Below, one piece after another: positions 14,115 through 21,897 of a stretch of DNA of 28,880 bases. The position numbers were made by a program, and so were the translations under genes. Source of the DNA: a virus. How positions within the stretch are numbered: position 1 is the stretch's first letter; each line of letters starts with the position of its first letter. The stretch spans positions 1-28,880 of the IMG/VR virus record IMGVR_UViG_3300023176_001055; one strand, written 5' to 3'. Below the pieces are notes generated by a model. It ran no database searches, was not told the DNA's origin, and saw only the letters and a program-made list of their open reading frames with translations.

Positions 14115-14491
14115 TACGCCCTCACGTTTCTTTGTTTGCTCACATCAGATAAGGCTTCTCTGAATCCTAAAGTAGAAATACTAGATCTATTATTGTTTAA
14201 AATTTCTGCAACCAAAGCACTTAAATTTAAATTGTCAAATCCTTTAATCTCATCTAAGATTTTAAAGATAGGTACTTCTTCGTACTTTGCTTGTTTTAAT
14301 AAAACTGATGCTGCTGTTGTTGCTGCTGCTCTTTGAAAACCATTCTTTTCAAAAAAGTTTACCGCTGCATCGACTTCAGTAGGATTATATGATATAGGAT
14401 CTTCACCATATGTATCAAAAAATAATCTAGATCTTGCAGCACTGTCTTGTACTTGTTTAGCTGGAAGATTTGAAGTTGTGTTTACTGGCAT
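14114..14491 (-). CDS. 125-aa conserved late protein
   Basis: A helical protein of unknown function. The centre (FFEKNGFQRAAATTAASVLL) and the C-terminus (LNLSALVAEILNNNRSSIST, then LGFREA and basic residues) are of a type widely seen in marine T4-like phages beside gp4 and the tail tube genes. No motif points to an enzyme. It lies between a tube-like protein and gp4 and is coupled to gp4 by TAATG; a virion assembly role is likely. Confidence 0.65.
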   Translation of the reverse strand: MPVNTTSNLPAKQVQDSAARSRLFFDTYGEDPISYNPTEVDAAVNFFEKNGFQRAAATTAASVLLKQAKYEEVPIFKILDEIKGFDNLNLSALVAEILNNNRSSISTLGFREALSDVSKQRNVRA

Positions 14492-14494
14492 ATT

Positions 14495-15577
14495 TTATAA
14501 TCCTTCTGGCACCATATTTTTCGGCGATGCATTTGTGCCTTCGTCGCCTGTATTATTCTTAGGAGTAATAATACCTGCAATGCCGCTTACTGTATTAGCA
14601 ATTTTTTGTGTACCTGCTGGACTTGTTAGAATATTAATTGCTTCTTGTTTAAGACTTTCTTTCGATAGTCCTTTAATATTTCTTGCTGTATTAATTGCAC
14701 CGATTGCTGTAGATAAAAATCCTGCTGGAGAATTAAATGCTGTTCCGTCACCAATTGCACCAAACACCTGTTCTAATCCATCAAGCACACCACCTTCTCC
14801 AACGAGGTTACTCACGCCGCCACCCGCAACACTTAATGGTGAAGGTGTATTGTCGTAGTGTAGTGTAGCAAACCCTTTAGGATTGCCTTCGCTTACTGTT
14901 CCTGCTGTGTATTGAACTGCTTCATATTGCAATGTCATTTGACTTTCTGCTGGCTCACTTGATGCAGTATAATCCATACTACCGTGAGACCAAGAAGTAA
15001 TTTTAGGATTAACTAAAGTATAACCTATAAATCTTCTTCTACCCATAGTATAAATTGTTACGCTTTTAAACAACGGTGCAGTAACGTTATTGTCTAAGCC
15101 ATATCTAAAATGTAAATTTTCTGTTGTTTGTCTGTATGCATTACTTTCCCATGCAGCATTAGGCAATGCTCTATCTTTAATATAGTATCCATAATATATT
15201 GCCCATAACGCTGACACTACACCTTGATTATCATCGTGGAATGTTAAGTTAACAGGATCATAGCTAATCATTTTATAAAGAATACGTTTTCTGTTATACT
15301 GATTTAAAGTTTCAGTTTCAAATGTAAACTTAGGTAAGTCTGCGGTTTTAACTAGCAGGCCAAATTCTTCACTATGTTTTTGTGAAAAGTTTGCAGCACC
15401 GTGTGCTGACTTATCTATTTCAAATCTAACATAATAGTTAAATTTAGTTTTAGGGGCTAATCTATATCCGTCGTCAAGGAATAGTCTTGTAGCGTGTTGA
15501 TAGTTCCCTACAAGTCCTTTAGGATTTGTTAACCCTGAAAAAACATCTGTTAAAAATCTTGTAAATTTGTTGGCCAT
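14495..15577 (-). CDS. Tail-tube-like protein (gp54/gp19 family, putative)
   Basis: A 360-aa protein. Residues 40-225 have the tail-tube fold pattern also seen in gp19: a strand (NYYVRFEID), TADLPKFTFETETLNQYNRK, then YDPVNLTFHDD, and a late strand (SQMTLQYEAVQYTAG). After 230 there is a Gly/Ala-rich, hydrophobic extension of about 130 residues (LNTARNIKG-type helices). In T4 the tube is initiated on the baseplate by gp48 and gp54, which share the tube fold; this protein, following the major tube gene, could be such an initiator or a second tube subunit. The start carries GCTAAATA exactly 5 nt upstream, with no ribosome site. Confidence 0.7.
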   Translation of the reverse strand: MANKFTRFLTDVFSGLTNPKGLVGNYQHATRLFLDDGYRLAPKTKFNYYVRFEIDKSAHGAANFSQKHSEEFGLLVKTADLPKFTFETETLNQYNRKRILYKMISYDPVNLTFHDDNQGVVSALWAIYYGYYIKDRALPNAAWESNAYRQTTENLHFRYGLDNNVTAPLFKSVTIYTMGRRRFIGYTLVNPKITSWSHGSMDYTASSEPAESQMTLQYEAVQYTAGTVSEGNPKGFATLHYDNTPSPLSVAGGGVSNLVGEGGVLDGLEQVFGAIGDGTAFNSPAGFLSTAIGAINTARNIKGLSKESLKQEAINILTSPAGTQKIANTVSGIAGIITPKNNTGDEGTNASPKNMVPEGL

Positions 15578-15582
15578 ACTAT

Positions 15583-15590
15583 TATTTAGC
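15583..15590 (-). promoter_or_regulatory. Late-promoter-like box, 5 nt before the tube-like gene
   Basis: GCTAAATA then ATAGT then ATG at 15577. It lies just after the terminator T-run and does not use any stop codon, so it is a clean example of the pattern. Confidence 0.6.
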
Positions 15591-15595
15591 CATAA

Positions 15596-15624
15596 AAAAA
15601 GCCCGGAAAAAATCCGGGCTTTTT
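15596..15624 (-). terminator. Strong terminator after gp19
   Basis: AAAAAGCCCGGA/TCCGGGCTTTTT with a 5-nt A loop. On the minus strand it ends in seven T. The flanking A and T runs make it look bidirectional. It closes the sheath-tube transcript. Confidence 0.9.
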
Positions 15625-15646
15625 AATTCTATTACTAGTACTAGTA

Positions 15647-16288
15647 TTAGCCTTGAGCAGCAGTAGCACCAGTTGTTGCTTCGCCGAGTGTTCTTTCGAC
15701 AGCAGCACCAATACCAACTCCAACTCCTTGCTCTCCAGCACCCCATTGTACCATGTTATCAAAGCGGATTGTTAGTGCAACCTGCATTGGTTCATTAGTA
15801 CCATAGTTTGCATCTCCGTAATCAACGTTAGTTAGGAAACAACCGTACATTACTTGAGTTTCAAGTACGTTTACACCTGATGGGTTGTTACCATTACCAC
15901 CGTCTAATACTTCGATCTTAGTAGTAAATTTGTAGTCAATACCTGATCTTGCAGAAGCCTGTTCAACAAAGTCAAATTGTTTCTGTACCTGTTGACCTAC
16001 AAGTTTCTGTACTTCTCCACTTGCATCGTCACGTAAGTTTAGAGCTAATGTCTCAAATGTATACTTACCTGCAAGGTATACACGTGAGTTGTAAATCTCT
16101 AACGGCATTTCTTCAAAACCAACTTTTGGTCTTGAAACATCAACAACTTGTTTTGTTAACTCAGTTGCAGCAGTAACTCCAAATCCTAATAAAGTAACGC
16201 GGAAGCGATACTTTAATTTAGGCATCAAGAGCACTTGGTTGCCTGCGTCTGTTGGTACTGAGAAGTTATTAAGTGATGTAATAGGCAT
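15647..16288 (-). CDS. 19: Tail tube protein gp19
   Basis: A 213-aa major tube subunit, stacked as rings inside the sheath for DNA passage. Pattern: N-terminal NFSVPTDAG, MPKLKYRFRVTLLGFG as first strand, VSRPKVGFEEMPLEIYNSRV (a typical kink before the loop), then YTFETLALNLRDD and a closing strand PMQVALTIRFDNMVQW. Immediately after gp18, 2 nt apart, as in T4-like phages. A ribosome site (AGGAG) lies inside the end of gp18. It is longer than T4 gp19 (163 aa), with a Gly/Ala-rich C-terminal tail. The strong terminator downstream fits high expression. Confidence 0.92.
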   Translation of the reverse strand: MPITSLNNFSVPTDAGNQVLLMPKLKYRFRVTLLGFGVTAATELTKQVVDVSRPKVGFEEMPLEIYNSRVYLAGKYTFETLALNLRDDASGEVQKLVGQQVQKQFDFVEQASARSGIDYKFTTKIEVLDGGNGNNPSGVNVLETQVMYGCFLTNVDYGDANYGTNEPMQVALTIRFDNMVQWGAGEQGVGVGIGAAVERTLGEATTGATAAQG

Positions 16289-16290
16289 GA

Positions 16291-19200
16291 TTAAATTTCT
16301 CCTGTGTTCTTGACACGCAATGGAATGTAGATGAATTCAATCGCCTTAACTGGTTCAATCGCAATATCAACATATAGTTCGTTGCGGTCGATTCTAGCAG
16401 GAGTATTATTTGTTTCATCACACACTACCGCGAAATCATACAGAGCTCTCAAACCAACCAACTCAAGTAGTAATGATTCTACCGCTTGTTTGATTTCGTC
16501 TCTTGTGATTTTATCATTTGGTTCAAAAATGTAAGGACGAGCCAATTTATTAAGCTGACTACGTAAGTACACTACCAAACGTGCTACGTTAATTCTATCT
16601 AGTGCAGAAGCATTTCTACCTCTAGTTTTCTGACCGTAGTTAACTAAACCAACACCATTAAAGAATGTAATTGGATTAATCTTTAGGTCATATAACGTAT
16701 CTCTTTGTCCTTCATTAAGTGCAACAGTTTGGAATTCGCCAGTTGCAGCATCAATGTATCCTACTGCTGTAGCGTTTGAAATTCCACCACGTCTTGTACC
16801 TGCTGGTGCAAACCATGGATAAGCAACTTGGTCACTTAGTGCAACTGTTCTCATCATCATGTGTGTAGCAGGAACAACTGCGTTTGCTCCACCTAAATCA
16901 GTTGTAAATCCGTTTGGATAAAACACTGCCAAGTATTCGTCGAATGTAACAAGACCATCGTCACTGTTATCTACAACAAGGTTAGCATTTGAACCGTAGT
17001 TGGTCAATGAAGTAGCATTTGCTGGAAGTCTTAAAGGTGTGTCACCTAATACAAATGCTGTTAAACCTCTGTCAATGTTTAGGTTAACAAGGTTTGACAT
17101 TACTTCAGTGTATCCTGGAGCAGCAATAATGTTGAAGTTTCTACGTTCTTCATCTCTAATCTGCTCACTTGTATCAATTACAGATTTCATAGCCTGTACT
17201 ACAACCATACGCTGTGCTTTACGTCCGAAGCTACCTGAACCATCTTCTTGGTTGCCTGACTGTGTTACCCAACGATCAGTTGCATAACCACTCATTGCTT
17301 CGTCGCCGTTGCGTGGGTTGTCTGCTGTTACATCAATGTAGTTGTTAGCATAACGTTTAACGTTACCGCCACTTCTACGTAAGTTCCATAACAACATTCC
17401 TTTCGGATATAGTGCTGGATCTGGAGCATCTGGGTCTAGGTAATTGTTTGTAAGCAAGTCTTTGATAGTTGCCTCTGTATTACCTGTTGCACCTGATAAA
17501 CCATAACGTGCATCAGCAAAAAGAACGCCTTCTTCTGTTGTTTGATCAGTTTTATCTAACTGTACCCATTCTAGTAATAAACCATTCCAACGATAAATTG
17601 TTGGGAAGTTTTCTAGATCAGCTGTTGAAATCCAAAGATCTCCATCAACTAGTGCAGTACCGTCGCTTTGTCCTGTTGTAGCACTTGGTGCTGTTGCAGA
17701 AACAATTGGACCTGCTGGACTTGCACTTGCGTAAACATTATGATATCCAACCCAATCACTGCCATTATGTACCATAATGTCAACTTCACTAAATTCTGGG
17801 TTGTACCATAATTGTCCATCAGCTGGTTCATTTTCTGGATTATTTGAACTTGCTTTAAAGTCTGCTGCTGCAAGTGGTTGCCAGTTAGAAGCAACATAAT
17901 CTTCATCTGCACCTGATGGAGCAGTGTAGAAGTTAGATGTTCCAATTAAAGTATTAATACTAAATGGTGTAAACACTCCACCGATTGGTGTGTTTGTACC
18001 GTCAGTAATTCTAAAGTCGCCGCCTAAGTTGTGTGAAATAACAACTTCGTTGTCAGCTGTAATAGAAGCTTGAATGTTTGTAAATCCTGCGGAGTTAACA
18101 GCATTTGCCATTAATTCAGCATCATCTGCATTACCAGCAGCAGTAAAGGATACTTCAACACCTGCGTTTAGTGTTGCTGAAGTTTTTACTGATTCAGCAA
18201 TTGTAAAAGTGTTTGATCCTACTGTAAATGAGCTACTTGTAATTTCATCTGAAGTAATTGATGTTGCTTCAGTTGCATTACGTCTCCACACTCTAAACGT
18301 TGCTGTTGCAGGAGTTGTATCATTGTTGCTGTTTTCGTTTGCATTTGATTGTACAAACAATGTATCAGCTGCAATGTTAACACCGCCACCGCTTCTATCT
18401 AATGTGTAAGTTGCTGTGCTACCGTTAGCATAAATCGGAGCATCAACTGCGCCCCATGATTTAGTAGCACTTGACCACTGATATGCTCTCCATCTTGCAC
18501 CATTGTTAGGTTCTGTAGTTTTAATCCATACAGAGCCTGTTGGGCGTGGTTCGCTATCATCTACTTTCCATTCTGGAACAGATGTGTGTGCTGACTGTTG
18601 CAATGCTGGACCATAGTATGTTGCTTTTGCAATACCTAGTGCATCAAAGTCCATGTTTGGTAAAGTATTACCGTCACCAATAACAATTGCATTAGCAAGT
18701 GAACTATCACCTACTGCATCGTCTAATGTGCCATCGCTGTAAAGATAAAGTTTACCGCTAACGTTTCTAGCAACAACACCTTGTGTTGCTGTAATAGCAC
18801 CGTTAATTGCTGTAACTAAGTCATCTAATGTACCTGTTACTTCAAAGTCTGTTCCGTTAATTGTAAAGTGGCCTGATGTTGCTGTAAATGTTGAGCCTTG
18901 TACTGTTGGATTACTAGCAGTCCAATCGTTACTACCTACTAATACCCAACTTCCTGAAGTTACTGTTGAACCGTTACCAGATGATTTATAGTAAATTCTA
19001 GCTGTTTCTTTTGAAGCAGTAAATGATCCACTTCCGTCAACAGTTTCAAAAACTACTGCATATTCGCCGATTGCACCAACTGACCCTTTTGGCACTCCGT
19101 TGTCAATTTTGGTTGTATCGTCATCTGTTAAAACTATTGGTGTTTTTGCAGCAAACTTTTGTCCACCGCTTGTTGTTACTGCTGCACCGTTCCATTCTTG

Positions 19201-19638
19201 AATACCGAATGTAGTGCCTCTAGTATCAATCCACCAAGTTCCATTGTCAGGATCCGCTCCCGGAGCCTCTGATGTACCTGCTAGTTGTGATAAGTCTACA
19301 TCGGCTCTAGTTACAAACGCTGCGTTAGAAACACCTAGCAAACTATATGCTGCTAGAAGTCCGTATTCATTTAATTCGCTACCGTGAATCGGTGTATTAC
19401 TTGCTGTCTTTTCAAAGTTTGGTACTCCAAAAAGATCTACTAATTCTTTCTGTGAAGTTACTTTAAATGCTGATCCAGCATTTGCTTTAGTTGTTGCCGC
19501 TGCTGTGCCTGTGCCTGCGGCGTTTTGTTTATCTTGTGCAGTTGCTACAATAATAAGTGGAGTTGTCCCTGGTTCTGCCGGGGTATAAAAACTCTCATCA
19601 ATTACCGTAACTTCTACTCCTGGTGATTGTAGTGCCAT
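16291..19638 (-). CDS. 18: Tail sheath protein gp18 with large insertion
   Basis: A 1115-aa contractile sheath subunit. The N-terminus (QSPGVEVTVIDESF) and C-terminus (PYIFEPNDKITRDEIKQAVE and IAIEPVKAIEFIYIPLRV) are typical of T4-type sheath proteins, which contract to drive the tube through the envelope. Residues about 125-700 are an insertion: T4 gp18 is 659 aa in total. The insertion contains several short modules with the pattern G-x-x-W-I plus a following NG-x-x-W (near 132-155, 367-396, 607-631, 665-691) and Thr/Ser-rich beta stretches between them. These are probably surface domains on the tail. A leader of about 50 nt with AGGAGAGA follows a late box. Confidence 0.93.
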   Translation of the reverse strand: MALQSPGVEVTVIDESFYTPAEPGTTPLIIVATAQDKQNAAGTGTAAATTKANAGSAFKVTSQKELVDLFGVPNFEKTASNTPIHGSELNEYGLLAAYSLLGVSNAAFVTRADVDLSQLAGTSEAPGADPDNGTWWIDTRGTTFGIQEWNGAAVTTSGGQKFAAKTPIVLTDDDTTKIDNGVPKGSVGAIGEYAVVFETVDGSGSFTASKETARIYYKSSGNGSTVTSGSWVLVGSNDWTASNPTVQGSTFTATSGHFTINGTDFEVTGTLDDLVTAINGAITATQGVVARNVSGKLYLYSDGTLDDAVGDSSLANAIVIGDGNTLPNMDFDALGIAKATYYGPALQQSAHTSVPEWKVDDSEPRPTGSVWIKTTEPNNGARWRAYQWSSATKSWGAVDAPIYANGSTATYTLDRSGGGVNIAADTLFVQSNANENSNNDTTPATATFRVWRRNATEATSITSDEITSSSFTVGSNTFTIAESVKTSATLNAGVEVSFTAAGNADDAELMANAVNSAGFTNIQASITADNEVVISHNLGGDFRITDGTNTPIGGVFTPFSINTLIGTSNFYTAPSGADEDYVASNWQPLAAADFKASSNNPENEPADGQLWYNPEFSEVDIMVHNGSDWVGYHNVYASASPAGPIVSATAPSATTGQSDGTALVDGDLWISTADLENFPTIYRWNGLLLEWVQLDKTDQTTEEGVLFADARYGLSGATGNTEATIKDLLTNNYLDPDAPDPALYPKGMLLWNLRRSGGNVKRYANNYIDVTADNPRNGDEAMSGYATDRWVTQSGNQEDGSGSFGRKAQRMVVVQAMKSVIDTSEQIRDEERRNFNIIAAPGYTEVMSNLVNLNIDRGLTAFVLGDTPLRLPANATSLTNYGSNANLVVDNSDDGLVTFDEYLAVFYPNGFTTDLGGANAVVPATHMMMRTVALSDQVAYPWFAPAGTRRGGISNATAVGYIDAATGEFQTVALNEGQRDTLYDLKINPITFFNGVGLVNYGQKTRGRNASALDRINVARLVVYLRSQLNKLARPYIFEPNDKITRDEIKQAVESLLLELVGLRALYDFAVVCDETNNTPARIDRNELYVDIAIEPVKAIEFIYIPLRVKNTGEI

Positions 19639-19689
19639 TCTAATCTCTCCTGGTAATGTTAAAAGTTCATTACGTAACTTATGCTAATG

Positions 19690-19697
19690 TATTTAGC
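19690..19697 (-). promoter_or_regulatory. Late-promoter-like box for the gp18-gp19 transcript
   Basis: GCTAAATA, about 51 nt before the gp18 ATG. Unlike several others it leaves a normal leader with a strong ribosome site (AGGAGAG). Confidence 0.6.
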
Positions 19698-19750
19698 GTA
19701 ATCTTTTAAAAATGGTGCTTTAAGGTGCATATATAAAGGGATTGAAAAGG

Positions 19751-19758
19751 TGTAAATA
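19751..19758 (+). promoter_or_regulatory. Late-promoter-like box, 5 nt before the HNH-like gene
   Basis: TGTAAATA then ACATT then ATG at 19764. An AAAAGG lies upstream, outside a usable ribosome-site distance. Confidence 0.5.
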
Positions 19759-19763
19759 ACATT

Positions 19764-20102
19764 ATGAGACCACTATGTAAAGGGTGCAATAAACGCCCAC
19801 GTGCAGTTAATTATAAGAAAGGTACTAAAACGTACTATCGCAAACTATGCGAAGGATGTTTAAAGTACGGCACTAACTATGGTATCACTATGTGGGAACA
19901 GTCAGGGTACAAGAAGAAGAAATCTTGCGACAAGTGCGGTTTTAAATCAACACACGATGACATATTCAAGGTATTCCATGTAGATGGAAACTTGAACAAT
20001 TGTAGACCAACTAATTTAAAAACAGTGTGCTCGAACTGTGCTGTAATAATATCAAAAGAAAATGTTACTTGGAAGCAAGGGGATCTTGTAGCAGATTTTT
20101 AA
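19764..20102 (+). CDS. HNH-type zinc-ribbon endonuclease (putative)
   Basis: A 112-aa protein with paired cysteines C5/C8, C29/C32, C55/C58 and C89/C92. The second half reads CDKCGFKS, then FHVDGNLNNCRPTNLKTVCS, where H72, D74, N78, N84 and the final C-x-x-C fit an HNH nuclease fold with a structural zinc. The N-terminal half is an additional Cys-rich, basic segment that could bind DNA. It sits alone on the plus strand among minus-strand tail and kinase genes, and its 3' end overlaps the dNMP kinase gene by 38 bp, as expected for a mobile free-standing endonuclease. A late regulator with a zinc ribbon is an alternative. Confidence 0.65.
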   Translation: MRPLCKGCNKRPRAVNYKKGTKTYYRKLCEGCLKYGTNYGITMWEQSGYKKKKSCDKCGFKSTHDDIFKVFHVDGNLNNCRPTNLKTVCSNCAVIISKENVTWKQGDLVADF

Positions 20103-20697
20103 CCTTATCGTACATCTCTTGAATAGTTCCGTCATTGTCTATTTCATGATCAAACTCAGTACCTACCCAAGCCCATTCTGAAGCATGGATTCCGAGTTGC
20201 TTCATAGCATTCATTGAAACATTAATACCAGCATTCGCTCTTTTAGCATCTTCGTACCAAGGAGGAAGATCACCTCTTTTAACCCAAATTATAGTGCCGC
20301 CGGCTTGTTTAATACTCTTAATTTCGTTAGGAAATCTACAGTCGGAGATTACAATGTTATCTTCGCTTTTTCGTAATTTGTTTTCTAAACTAGCAATCCA
20401 AATATCATCATGAAAGTTTTTACGTGCTACTTCTGTACCCCAATACTGCAATACCCATCTCGGTGTAAGTGTAGGCATATGTAATCTATCTGCCCACCAT
20501 TTGTCTACCTTTTCACGCCAAGCTCTTGCTTCTTTTGAACGTCCTTCTAATAGATCTCTATCCCAACCAAATACAGCCGCCACTGCATCTTTAAGAGTAT
20601 TGGCATAGCTCTCTCGTCTAAACTCGTGGAAATTAACAAGATAGTCCGCAACTGTATCTTTGCCAGAACCGATAAATCCACAAACACCGATAATCAT
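20065..20697 (-). CDS. Deoxynucleoside monophosphate kinase (gp1-like)
   Basis: A 210-aa cytoplasmic kinase that would phosphorylate dNMPs during phage DNA synthesis. GFIGSGKDT (7-15) is the P-loop; LTPRWVLQYWGTEVAR and IVISDCRFPNE are characteristic conserved segments of the T4 gp1 and related dNMP kinase family. The 3' end overlaps the convergent HNH-like gene. It has its own sigma70-type consensus promoter and a strong AAGGAG site, so it is probably expressed early although it lies inside the late tail region. Confidence 0.85.
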   Translation of the reverse strand: MIIGVCGFIGSGKDTVADYLVNFHEFRRESYANTLKDAVAAVFGWDRDLLEGRSKEARAWREKVDKWWADRLHMPTLTPRWVLQYWGTEVARKNFHDDIWIASLENKLRKSEDNIVISDCRFPNEIKSIKQAGGTIIWVKRGDLPPWYEDAKRANAGINVSMNAMKQLGIHASEWAWVGTEFDHEIDNDGTIQEMYDKVKNLLQDPLASK

Positions 20698-20724
20698 AAT
20701 AAAACTCTCCTTAGTATGAGTATT

Positions 20725-20753
20725 ATTATAACTGCTTATTTGCTAAATGTCAA
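20725..20753 (-). promoter_or_regulatory. Perfect sigma70 consensus promoter for the dNMP kinase gene
   Basis: TTGACA (20753-20748), a 17-nt spacer, TATAAT (20730-20725). Both hexamers match consensus. The ribosome site AAGGAG follows about 10 nt before the ATG. It begins 4 nt past the stop of the upstream gene. Confidence 0.88.
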
Positions 20754-20756
20754 GTG

Positions 20757-21095
20757 TTAATAATAAGGTTTTGGCTGACCAGCTTTGCCCGTATTGAGTT
20801 TACGAGCCAATACACTTGCTGTATTGATTGCTTTTGTACGCTGTTGACGTCTTGCTTGTGTAGGTGCTGTTCTAGCACGAGTACGCTTCATACGTTGTGC
20901 TTTAGCAACATCGTATTGCTGTACACATTTGGAAGGATGACTTACTTGTCTACCTGCTCTTGGTCCTGTTGAACAACGAAAACGCAGTTTGGTTTGTCCG
21001 CCACGCTGATTGTGTTTACCAACACCCCAAACCATTTTAGCGACTTCGGTGTACATTTGTTCATGTTCTTCTGTGATGAAATCTGATGCTTTCAT
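20757..21095 (-). CDS. Small basic protein of unknown function
   Basis: A 112-aa protein, using the ATG at 21095 that overlaps the gp13 stop (TAATG). After an acidic start (ASDFITEEHEQMYTEV) it is strongly basic: RFRCSTGPRAGRQVSHPSKC, then repeated K/R-rich helix (KRTRARTAPTQARRQQRTKA). Two Cys in the C-S-T-G to S-K-C stretch could bind metal. DNA or RNA binding is possible. This type of small basic protein is seen in other T4-like marine phages near the neck genes. I do not recognise a function. Confidence 0.65.
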   Translation of the reverse strand: MKASDFITEEHEQMYTEVAKMVWGVGKHNQRGGQTKLRFRCSTGPRAGRQVSHPSKCVQQYDVAKAQRMKRTRARTAPTQARRQQRTKAINTASVLARKLNTGKAGQPKPYY

Positions 21096-21853
21096 TATCC
21101 AATAATCCAACTGTATCCTTGGCCGCCTGGAACTTGTGTTACCAATTCGGCTGTTAATCTATCAATATCTGCAAATCCTTCTTGTTTCATAGAAGCACCA
21201 TTAAGAGCTGTGCCTCCTTGTGGACCTGCAATACTTGCAAACTTTTCTCTTGCTTGTCCTAACATAACTTTACAGTTTGCAAGAGTATAATCTCTAACCC
21301 ACTGACTTGCATATACATCTTGTAAAATAACAAAGTCGGGTTTATTGTTGTAGCACCAAAGCAATACATTTTCATCTGCTCTCGGTCTCTGCATAATTGT
21401 TAATTTTTTGCTTTGCGGATGCCATGTAAAGTTGATAAATGAACCAAACATCTTTCCAACAAGTTCTTGATATTGTGCAAACAATTCATATGTTGCTAGT
21501 CCGCCCATATTAGTGGAACTTAACAAATAGGTATTTGTGTAAGCGAGGTTAAATGGTTCAAACACTGTACCACCGGTTCCGCCGCCTGTGCGTGACCCTA
21601 CAGATCTTCTATAAATCTGTCTAACTTGCTGTATTTCGTCTGGTAAGATATATTCGTTTTTGTCTACTTCTAATGCAAGAGTAATATAACTTTCTTCGAC
21701 AGCATTGTCGGATCTTTGCTTAAAAACTCCAAGTGCTTTAGATAATGCAGTTTCGTAGTGTATAGGATCGAGCTCAACGTCGATCATGCCATCGCCGAGA
21801 AACGCTTTACAATAATCAAAAACTTTCTGTTTTTCTTGTTCAATTTGGCTCAT
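21095..21853 (-). CDS. 13: Neck protein gp13 (putative)
   Basis: A 252-aa protein of the neck/head-completion type. Pattern: YCKAFLGDGMIDVELDPIHY, YILPDEIQQVRQIYRRSVGS, FINFTWHPQSKKLTIMQRPR, and then WVRDYTLANCKVMLGQAREK, which is the conserved alpha-helical part. In T4, gp13 and gp14 form the neck that seals the packaged head and receives the tail. gp14 is encoded divergently next to it, across a 44-bp gap with two late boxes. Assignment as gp13 rather than another connector protein is by pattern and context. A late box CATAAATA ends exactly 5 nt upstream, and no ribosome site is visible. Confidence 0.75.
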   Translation of the reverse strand: MSQIEQEKQKVFDYCKAFLGDGMIDVELDPIHYETALSKALGVFKQRSDNAVEESYITLALEVDKNEYILPDEIQQVRQIYRRSVGSRTGGGTGGTVFEPFNLAYTNTYLLSSTNMGGLATYELFAQYQELVGKMFGSFINFTWHPQSKKLTIMQRPRADENVLLWCYNNKPDFVILQDVYASQWVRDYTLANCKVMLGQAREKFASIAGPQGGTALNGASMKQEGFADIDRLTAELVTQVPGGQGYSWIIG

Positions 21854-21858
21854 ATAAC

Positions 21859-21866
21859 TATTTATG
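21859..21866 (-). promoter_or_regulatory. Late-promoter-like box, 5 nt before gp13
   Basis: CATAAATA then GTTAT then ATG at 21853. Clean intergenic example, divergent from 21882-21889. Confidence 0.6.
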
Positions 21867-21881
21867 CCTTAAGCTAGAAAC

Positions 21882-21889
21882 GGTAAATA
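21882..21889 (+). promoter_or_regulatory. Late-promoter-like box before gp14
   Basis: GGTAAATA, ending 8 nt before the ATG at 21898. With T4-like spacing the leader would be about 3 nt. No ribosome site is visible. Confidence 0.55.
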
Positions 21890-21897
21890 AGTATACT

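Noticed and set aside
15626-15650. Short CTAGTACTAG-type palindrome near the gp19 stop
   Set aside because: It is short and low in information, next to a strong terminator that already explains the region.
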